Source of the DNA: Thermoproteota archaeon
Lineage (GTDB): Archaea > Thermoproteota > Bathyarchaeia > Bathyarchaeales > Bathycorpusculaceae
Direction: 5' to 3'
Assembly: GCA_012513715.1 (NCBI GenBank)
Contig: JAAZBP010000076.1
Location: 1 to 46,759, forward strand
DNA length: 46,759 bases
This document shows positions 39,958 through 46,759 of the stretch, in pieces. The position numbers and the translations under genes are program-made. The notes under the pieces are model-generated. The model saw nothing but the letters and a program-made list of their open reading frames with translations, was not told where the DNA came from and searched no databases. Positions within the stretch are counted from its first letter, which is position 1; each line of letters begins with the position of its first letter.

Positions 39958-40587
39958 TTAGTGTAGATTTTCTGGTTTTGCTTTGGCTTCTATTAATGTT
40001 AGAGTTTCAAAGAAAGGAAGGTTACGGTTAGCTATAACAGAAGCATTCAATCCCTGTCTATTAAAAGCCAATATTGTTTCGTTAACACCTGTTAGTGTCG
40101 ACTGCATCAGTAGAACTCTACCGTTCTTTTTTAAGTGTAAAGCTACTTTTGAAATAAAGCGGTCAACTACCTCTCGCCCATTTGCGCCCCCAGCCCAAGC
40201 TCGACCAATCCAAGATGACATCTCATTATCCTCAGAAGGCAAGTATGGAGCATTAAACAAAATCAGATCAAAGAACACATTTGTTTTTAGAAATGTGAAG
40301 AGATCACCTTGTACAAAACTTATTCCACTTACACCATTGAGTTTCGCATTTTGTTTAGCACAACGAATCGCATAAGGATTCAAGTCAACTGCAACTACAC
40401 TTTGAGCCTTTTGTGCAGCTAAAACGCTTAGAATACCACAGCCAGTACCTAAATCTAAAACTTTTTCGTCAGATCTAACATCGAGGTTATCTGCGAAGAG
40501 AAAAGAGTCTTCAGCTGGCTCGTATACATCGCTGTAAACATCAAAAAAGAGACTTCCGAAGTGTACACGCTTAGTTGAGCAGTTCAT
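39958..40587 (-). CDS. HemK2/Mtq2-like glutamine methyltransferase
   Basis: VYEPAEDSFLFADNL, VLDLGTGCGILSVLAA, LILFNAPYLPS. Confidence 0.9.
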   Translation of the reverse strand: MNCSTKRVHFGSLFFDVYSDVYEPAEDSFLFADNLDVRSDEKVLDLGTGCGILSVLAAQKAQSVVAVDLNPYAIRCAKQNAKLNGVSGISFVQGDLFTFLKTNVFFDLILFNAPYLPSEDNEMSSWIGRAWAGGANGREVVDRFISKVALHLKKNGRVLLMQSTLTGVNETILAFNRQGLNASVIANRNLPFFETLTLIEAKAKPENLH

Positions 40588-41389
40588 TTGCTATTGCTCC
40601 GAAATCAACTGGTGATAAATCTCTAACACGCCTATCAGGATAGGGTATACTTTGGGCAAGTTTTACTGCGGTTTGTTTATCAAATTTAAGAGTGCCCTTT
40701 AAAAAGGGCAAGATAGCTTTAGAAAGTTTTTTGTTGCGTTCAGTAAAGAGACTTTTAACTAACTTTACGAAAACATCGTTGTTTTTAACCTCGAAGGGTT
40801 TAGTTATCCATGGTTTAAGGCGGAGTATAACAGAGTCAACTTCAGGCTGAGGGTAGAACAGTGTTTTTGGCACGTAGTCAAAAAGCTTCACTTCTGCATT
40901 TTGCTGAGCAACTACAGTTAACCAACTGTATTCTTCACTTCCAACCGCTGCAATAAGGCGATTAGCAAACTCTTTCTGCAGAATCATAACTGCACAATCA
41001 ACTCTATGTTCTAAACCCCATATAATCAATTGTGAAGATAGATAGTAAGGTGGGATTGCGATTATTTTGTTGAAATGTGGGAGCGCAACTTTGAAAACGT
41101 CACCTTTGATTACAGTTACGTTATCCAATCCTTTTACTTGTTCATGTAGAAAATCAGCAAGTTGAGGGTCTTTCTCAACAGCTATAATTGCCCTGCATTT
41201 GTCTGAAAGAAAACGGGTCATAAAACCTAAACCTGCACCTGGATCCAAAACTACATCTGTGGCGGTTAAATCAACGTAACTACATAGTTTGGGATAAAGT
41301 GAAGGTTCAACCATGAAGTTTTGGCCTAACAGTTTATTCGGATTAATTTTATGGGTTAAAAGCAGCTGAGAGATATCCTCTAAGCTCAT
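40571..41389 (-). CDS. ksgA: 16S rRNA dimethyladenosine transferase KsgA/Dim1
   Basis: LLGQNFMVEPSLYPKL, VLDPGAGLGFMTRFL, IIAIPPYYLSSQLI. Confidence 0.94.
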   Translation of the reverse strand: MSLEDISQLLLTHKINPNKLLGQNFMVEPSLYPKLCSYVDLTATDVVLDPGAGLGFMTRFLSDKCRAIIAVEKDPQLADFLHEQVKGLDNVTVIKGDVFKVALPHFNKIIAIPPYYLSSQLIIWGLEHRVDCAVMILQKEFANRLIAAVGSEEYSWLTVVAQQNAEVKLFDYVPKTLFYPQPEVDSVILRLKPWITKPFEVKNNDVFVKLVKSLFTERNKKLSKAILPFLKGTLKFDKQTAVKLAQSIPYPDRRVRDLSPVDFGAIANELLN

Positions 41390-41399
41390 TGTTTATGCC

Positions 41400-41975
41400 T
41401 TATTGTACACGTGTGAATAAACGGTATTTGCTGTCGCCTTCAAGTTCTTCCATGACACGTTTAGTGATTAATTTGGCTGGGCTGGGTAATTCAGTGCGTT
41501 TCTGCAGGTCTTCGAAGCTTTCGAATGGTTTGCGTTGCCGCTCATTTATAACTTGCCACATGTATTTTTTACCTATACCAGGCACCAGTTCTAATGCATG
41601 CATACGTGGAGTAACTGCACGTGCAGTATTGAAGAAGTTTACAAACCATTTTTCCCGGTTTAAAACTATTTTAGAAATTACAGTTGGAAGTTCCGCTTTA
41701 GCTGATGCTGTTAATTCATCATACCCAATGCGGCCAATGATATATGTAACCTCTTCTCGGGTTTGCTTGCCTACATGCACCCGGTCACCAGGTTTTAGCA
41801 TCAACCCTTCTTTTACTAGAGCTTCTAAAACGGTAAAGAATTCTTCACCTACGCATTGAATCAAAGCGCCTGCTCGATAACCTGCACGGCCAGTAGGGCG
41901 AAAACTAGGTTTACCATGCGGTAAGTAGTCTAACACGTAAGCATTTTCTTCATACCGTTTTTCCATAAATATCAC
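41400..41975 (-). CDS. DUF655 family protein (HhH-like)
   Basis: AYVLDYLPHGKPSFRPTGRAGYRAGALIQCVGEEFFTVLE...MHALELVPGIGKKYMWQVINER. Confidence 0.9.
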   Translation of the reverse strand: MIFMEKRYEENAYVLDYLPHGKPSFRPTGRAGYRAGALIQCVGEEFFTVLEALVKEGLMLKPGDRVHVGKQTREEVTYIIGRIGYDELTASAKAELPTVISKIVLNREKWFVNFFNTARAVTPRMHALELVPGIGKKYMWQVINERQRKPFESFEDLQKRTELPSPAKLITKRVMEELEGDSKYRLFTRVQ

Positions 41976-42029
41976 TATATACTCTAATGTATCAGTGTTT
42001 TCTGGTTTAAAACACTTTAGCCTTTTTAC

Positions 42030-42398
42030 CTATTTGAGTGTCCTGTTTTCGTTTAAAAGTTCGACTATGGTGTTCAATTTTGCAGTTTCAATAATTTTAC
42101 GTCCGCCAGCTAAAAAGATTCTTAATTCATCAATTGTTTCTGGCATACAATTAATAATTTGGACAGCCTCAGATTCATCTATCTCATAGTCTTTAACAAG
42201 AGTCTGCAAGAGGTATTCAGCTTTCTCAGGAGTGACTTTAGAGAATCTGTTAGCGTAATCTAAGGTACGACGTTGAAATTGGTCAAGGTTTTCTTCACCT
42301 ATAGTTTCAAGTATTTTCTTAACTTGAGGCAGTGTTACACGGTTTTCGCTTACTTCTCTCTTGCTCATCTTTATCTCACTTACCTGTATATGGCTCAA
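42030..42398 (-). CDS. rpoF: RNA polymerase subunit Rpo4 (RpoF)
   Basis: RRTLDYANRFSKVTPEKAEYLLQTLV...AVQIINCMPETIDELRIFLAG. Confidence 0.92.
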   Translation of the reverse strand: MSHIQVSEIKMSKREVSENRVTLPQVKKILETIGEENLDQFQRRTLDYANRFSKVTPEKAEYLLQTLVKDYEIDESEAVQIINCMPETIDELRIFLAGGRKIIETAKLNTIVELLNENRTLK

Positions 42399-42672
42399 GA
42401 TGTTCTGAACGAACGATTATTTGTTTAATAGCTTCACCTTGCGGAACATCGACAACATATCCTCTGCCTCGTTTCTCCACGATTAAACCTATTTTTCCAT
42501 GGAACCTTTTATGAGGCATACTTTTCTGTACGCTAGAATCCATCTTTATGATTACTTGATCATTAGATTTGTATTCGTGAAGGATTTTGCTGATTTTTGG
42601 TTTTCCTTTTTCCCGAGTTGGTTTACGCAGAAGACTGCGAGTGCCCGAGTAATAGCCTTTTGAACCTTTCAT
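42376..42672 (-). CDS. rpl21e: Ribosomal protein eL21 (L21e)
   Basis: GSKGYYSGTRSLLRK...HKRFHGKIGLIVEKRGRGYVVDV. Confidence 0.95.
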   Translation of the reverse strand: MKGSKGYYSGTRSLLRKPTREKGKPKISKILHEYKSNDQVIIKMDSSVQKSMPHKRFHGKIGLIVEKRGRGYVVDVPQGEAIKQIIVRSEHLEPYTGK

Positions 42673-42687
42673 CCGATTTTCACCTTT

Positions 42688-44019
42688 TTACTCCATTATT
42701 ACATTGAGAACGTCAAGCTTAAGTGTCTTCGCTGGGTTATTAAGCAAAGCAGATACGTTTGGTACCGTACGTCCCTCATCTCCAGACACCAATTCTTTAA
42801 CGTAGAGTCCGCCTTGGCAACGAATTTTCAGGAGGACTCTTTTGAGTGTCACCTTCTTTACTTCGACCTTATATATGTACCTTTCTCGGATAATGTCAGC
42901 CCTTCGATGCACAACACGTATTGGCGTTTGTTGTTTCACCATTGTCCCGGAGAGTTTTTCTTCTATGGTTTTTAAATCATCATCAGCTAATTCTTTTTCA
43001 AATTCAGCTAGCAGATGATATTCTTTTTGGGCACCTTCACCTTTTTTTAGGTGTCGGACTACATCTTTAGAGGCGAAATTTAAACCTGAAACTTGTATTT
43101 TTCCTGAGGAATCCGTGTTGATTTGTTTTTCAACCTGTTTTAGGTCAATAAATCGTTTTTTTGGTTTTGAAATCTCGATTACAAAAGGTCTACCGTTGCC
43201 AAGCATTCTAGCGTCTATGTCTTCGCGTCCAGAAGCATGGAAAAATGATTCATGCCCCTGTGTTATTTCGAGGAGAAACTTGGAGGATAGTTCTTCTACT
43301 GATTCTGGATACATTTTTCCTGTTCCACCGCATTTTTCGCAGCCTTTACCGCGGCAGCTTGAACAGAACCATTTAGATTGGGGAATATCGCGGACTAATT
43401 TACGGTAGCGTCCAGCAACGAATAGAGGGTTAATTTGAAGTCGTATTTTTTCTGTAAATGGATTTACTACGACTACGAGGTCTGGTTTAAGGTAATCTGC
43501 TTCTTTACCTGTTAAATTTCCTATCGCTTTACCAAATACTCTTCCGAATTCATGACGTAAACTTTCTCCATATGTAATGTTGAATTTTGCCTTGAATTCG
43601 TCTTCTTGTTCTTCAATCTTTGGAGGCAATTCAATTCCGATTAGAAACGTTGAGAATTCGTATTCTTTAAGGGATTCTATAGCAGTTTGGCTTAACTTGT
43701 CGGTAAGGTCAAATTTGTTTTCGCATAAGTAGCATTCTTCTTTGATTTCTTTTTTGGTTATACGTTTCTTTAGATGTTTTAGGGTTTCTTGTGCAGTAAC
43801 AGAAAAACCAGAAGTTGCTAAAACTTTTAGCTGTTTTATGCCTTGTTTAGCGTCTGAGGTTACAAGGTCATTAGCTTGCATAGTTAAACTTAGTTTAAGT
43901 GCTGAACCGCGAATATTGTTTTCAAGGTTATAGCCTAACTGAGCGAATTGTCTACCTAAACAGTGATCACATAAGGGGTATTTGGTGAGTAACTCGAAGG
44001 CTTTTTCTAAGAGGTCCAT
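42688..44019 (-). CDS. pus10: tRNA pseudouridine synthase Pus10
   Basis: LCDHCLGRQFAQLG, HASGREDIDARMLGNGRPFVIEI, YVKELVSGDEGRTVPNVSALL. Confidence 0.95.
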   Translation of the reverse strand: MDLLEKAFELLTKYPLCDHCLGRQFAQLGYNLENNIRGSALKLSLTMQANDLVTSDAKQGIKQLKVLATSGFSVTAQETLKHLKKRITKKEIKEECYLCENKFDLTDKLSQTAIESLKEYEFSTFLIGIELPPKIEEQEDEFKAKFNITYGESLRHEFGRVFGKAIGNLTGKEADYLKPDLVVVVNPFTEKIRLQINPLFVAGRYRKLVRDIPQSKWFCSSCRGKGCEKCGGTGKMYPESVEELSSKFLLEITQGHESFFHASGREDIDARMLGNGRPFVIEISKPKKRFIDLKQVEKQINTDSSGKIQVSGLNFASKDVVRHLKKGEGAQKEYHLLAEFEKELADDDLKTIEEKLSGTMVKQQTPIRVVHRRADIIRERYIYKVEVKKVTLKRVLLKIRCQGGLYVKELVSGDEGRTVPNVSALLNNPAKTLKLDVLNVIME

Positions 44020-44029
44020 TAGTTTTAGC

Positions 44030-45376
44030 CTACTTAAAACCTGGGGGCATACCCATACTTTTACCGCCTAATCCAAAAGGCATTTTCTTTTTGCGTTTAA
44101 ACATCTTTAACATTTTACGCATCATAAGATATTGTTTTAAAAGTTCTTTCACTTCTTTTTCTGTGGTCCCTGAACCTCTTGCTATACGTCTCGCTCTTGA
44201 AGAATTTAATATTTTAGGGTTTTCTTTTTCTTGTATTGTCATTGACTGGATGATTACTCGCCACTTGTCTAGACGGCCTTCAGCAGTGTTGAGCATTTCA
44301 TCAGGCATATTATAGGACATTCCAGGAAGCATTTTGAGTACTTTACTAAAAGGACCCATGTTTTTTACTGCTGAAAATTGCTCGTACATGTCTGTTAAAG
44401 TGAAGTTGCCGCTGAGTATCTCTTTTGCTTTTTTCTGAGGTACTTTAATTTCGGCGTCGTGAACCTTTTCAAGAAGAGTTTCCAAATCACCCATACCTAA
44501 AAGTCTACCTACGAACCGTGAGGGAATGAAGGGTTCGATGTCTTCTATTTTTTCTCCGGTTCCGATGAATACAATTGGTGCGCCTGTAGCTGCAACAGCT
44601 GATAATGCGCCGCCCCCTCTTGAGGATCCATCTAGTTTTGTTACAATGATTGCGCCTATTGGAGTTGCTTCATGGAAAGTTTTTGCTTGAAGCAATGCCT
44701 GTTGCCCGATTGTGCCGTCTATGACCATTATGACTTCGTCGGGTTTAATGCTTTTTTCAAGGTCTTTCATTTCTTTTATTAAGTCTTTTTCTTCTTTATG
44801 GCGGCCTGCAGTGTCAACAATTATCAAATCTTTATCTTTAAACTCTTTAAGGCCTTCTTTAACGATTTTCACTGGATCTTTTGTTTTCGGTTCACCATAT
44901 ATGGATAAATTAATTCTGTTTGCTAACTGTTGAAGTTGGGCAAATGCGCCTGGTCGATATGTGTCTGCACAAATAAGCCCTATTTTTAATCCTCTTTTCT
45001 GGAAATATCGTGAAAGTTTAGCTGAATGTGTAGTTTTACCTGAACCTTGAATACCTACAAGCATTATGATTTTCTTTTTTCCAGGTTCTACTTTAAGTGG
45101 AACTGGTTTATCTCCGACGAAATGGGTTAGTTCTTCATATACTACTTTTATTACATGTTCACGTCGCGATATGCCTGGTGGCACCTTCTCTTTTAAGGCG
45201 CGTTCCTCTATGTTTTTTGAAATTTTTAGTACAAGCTGCACATTAACGTCTGATTGTAGTAATGCTCTTTGGATATCACGGACTAGTTCTTTGACTGCAG
45301 CTTCGTCTACTACGCCAGCCTTAAACAATTTCTTTATAGCATTTGTTAATGATGATCCTAACTTGTCTAGTGCCAT
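44030..45376 (-). CDS. srp54: Signal recognition particle GTPase SRP54
   Basis: LVGIQGSGKTTHSAKLSRYFQ, VDTAGRHKEE, TKLDGSSRGGGALS. Confidence 0.97.
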   Translation of the reverse strand: MALDKLGSSLTNAIKKLFKAGVVDEAAVKELVRDIQRALLQSDVNVQLVLKISKNIEERALKEKVPPGISRREHVIKVVYEELTHFVGDKPVPLKVEPGKKKIIMLVGIQGSGKTTHSAKLSRYFQKRGLKIGLICADTYRPGAFAQLQQLANRINLSIYGEPKTKDPVKIVKEGLKEFKDKDLIIVDTAGRHKEEKDLIKEMKDLEKSIKPDEVIMVIDGTIGQQALLQAKTFHEATPIGAIIVTKLDGSSRGGGALSAVAATGAPIVFIGTGEKIEDIEPFIPSRFVGRLLGMGDLETLLEKVHDAEIKVPQKKAKEILSGNFTLTDMYEQFSAVKNMGPFSKVLKMLPGMSYNMPDEMLNTAEGRLDKWRVIIQSMTIQEKENPKILNSSRARRIARGSGTTEKEVKELLKQYLMMRKMLKMFKRKKKMPFGLGGKSMGMPPGFK

Positions 45377-45766
45377 CAGAGTTCTCCAGCCTAACAGTTT
45401 ATTATCCCTTTAAATAAAGATTACACAAAAACAGAGGTTCCTCAGAAGGGAGTTTTTTGGTTTTTTGAAGCCTCAGTTTCCCCATTTGAGTATTCTTCAC
45501 AATTCAGACGGCTCTTCATGCATCATTGGCTTCACTTAAAAATGGCTTTAAGGTAGAAAATAAACTTTGCAATCGAACTTGAAAGATATAGAAGGAAGGC
45601 TTCAGCGAAAATGATTCCAATAAGACTAATTGGCTAGCTTCCTGCGTTATTATCGTTTTTTATTTTGCTGTGAACTACTAAATTACTAACATATTTTTGA
45701 TATATTCAAAAAAGAGTTAACTTGAATAAATTTGATTAAATTCTATATATGGAAAGTTAGGAGAGC

Positions 45767-46159
45767 TTATTTTGCTCGCACAATTTTTACTTTACCAAGA
45801 ATTTTCCAGTATTCGATTTCGGTGCCAGCAACCAGTTTTGCTTTAAGGTCTTCTTCGTCAGGAAACGGTGCATCAATGTATTCAAAGGTTTCCAAGTCCA
45901 TAATCTGTACACCTGTCGGGTTAACTGCAAAAACTTGGCCGGGTCGTTTATCAATAATTGGAACTTCTGCTTGAGCGTCTACTGGTTTTACGAATTGACG
46001 TTTTTGGTCATCAAAGACGCCTATTGCAACTATTCTTGCTTTGGCGGCACCATGTTTTCCAGGTTTAGATTTTGCTATATCCACTATACGACATGGTTCA
46101 CCATCAATCATCATGTATCCGCCGACGCGTAATTCTCCAACACCTATAGGTCTACTCAT
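45767..46159 (-). CDS. eif5A: Translation factor aIF5A
   Basis: CRIVDIAKSKPGKHGAAKARIVAIGVF (hypusine loop). Confidence 0.95.
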   Translation of the reverse strand: MSRPIGVGELRVGGYMMIDGEPCRIVDIAKSKPGKHGAAKARIVAIGVFDDQKRQFVKPVDAQAEVPIIDKRPGQVFAVNPTGVQIMDLETFEYIDAPFPDEEDLKAKLVAGTEIEYWKILGKVKIVRAK

Positions 46160-46358
46160 ATATTCACCACACTTTTTTGTTCTATTTAAAGCAATTTCGT
46201 TTTACACTAATATATAGATATGTGTTGGAGTTTTGAAGCTGTAATATTTATTTTTGTTTTGAAATATCTGTATACAGTAAAGATTTAGTTTGTTCGTGGT
46301 TTATAGGATGCTCAGAAAGAATTTTTAGATTAATAATTAAAAAAAGAAGAAAGTTGTG

Positions 46359-46759
46359 CTAGTATGTCGGTGGGGGCGGTGGAATATAGTTTTGCTGTGG
46401 AACCTGAGCAGGTCTCTTCTTCTTTACCACTAAGATAACTACAACAACTACTACGACTGCAACTATTAGGCCTATGATGATGATCAGGTTTGTTCCGCTG
46501 AATAGACCACTGGGGGTCTGAGTGGGTGGTGGTGAAGTAGTTCCTCCGCTTTGAGTAGGTGAAGGTGAAGTAGTTCCTCCGATGCTGTTGAGTAGAGTCA
46601 TTACAGATTTTTCACTTGCAGTATTTGCATCATAAAATGCGTAAGCGTTAATGTAGTATGAACCTTTAACGAAGACTAATTCTAAGATGTATGCATCGTA
46701 TTCTTGGTCGTAGGCTTTTGCGTATCCAGCTGAGACACCTGCAACAGTCATTATTCCAC
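46359..46759 (-). CDS. C-terminal part of a surface protein, truncated by window edge
   Basis: SPSPTQSGGTTSPPPTQTPSG linker, TM IIIIGLIVAVVVVVVVILVV, KKKRP...IPPPPPTY tail; frame open at edge. Confidence 0.65.
   Translation of the reverse strand, partial: GIMTVAGVSAGYAKAYDQEYDAYILELVFVKGSYYINAYAFYDANTASEKSVMTLLNSIGGTTSPSPTQSGGTTSPPPTQTPSGLFSGTNLIIIIGLIVAVVVVVVVILVVKKKRPAQVPQQNYIPPPPPTY
46531..46581. repeat. Direct repeat, 33-bp period, in surface-protein linker
   Basis: GGTGAAGTAGTTCCTCCG at 46531-46548 and 46564-46581. Confidence 0.8.

Noticed and set aside
45377-45766. ncRNA in the SRP54-aIF5A spacer
   Set aside because: AT-rich spacer with only short dyads; nothing specific enough to support a call.

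Overview
The window is an archaeal chromosome segment. It is AT-rich, uses TTG/GTG starts often, and carries archaeal-type information-processing genes. The lineage looks Bathyarchaeia/TACK-like, but that is inference only.

Left part (about 0.2-11.3 kb): a C-terminally anchored surface protein; a MITE-like inverted-repeat element; two membrane or glycosyl transferases; an Lrp regulator; a fused GMP synthase; and a nucleotide-sugar operon (nucleotidyltransferase, GlmM-like mutase, UDP-sugar dehydrogenase-like, Gfo/Idh oxidoreductase).

Middle: Trm112-like, Trm5, Rpo12, a large surface protein, TYW1/Taw1, translin and an EMAP/MetG-C-like domain. These are followed by a replisome cluster (RfcS, RfcL, GINS, MCM, PCNA, PriS, second GINS) interleaved with Nop10/S27e/L44e.

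Right part: TFS-DUF99-Rpo11-Csl4-METTL5-like-Dph2; PEP synthase-uL16; Trm-G10; a dCMP deaminase-like protein; HemK2/KsgA/DUF655/Rpo4/L21e/Pus10/SRP54; aIF5A; and a truncated surface protein. Two short genes missing from the ORF track were found by reading: rpo12 and nop10. No tRNA, rRNA or CRISPR was recognised.

The most unusual signal is the Gfo/Idh gene at 10339-11289. From codon 15 to the stop, essentially every codon ends in A or C, and Leu is never TTA/TTG. This gives a ~950 bp T/G-depleted, A/C tract with sharp edges that seems to run past the stop codon into the convergent gene.
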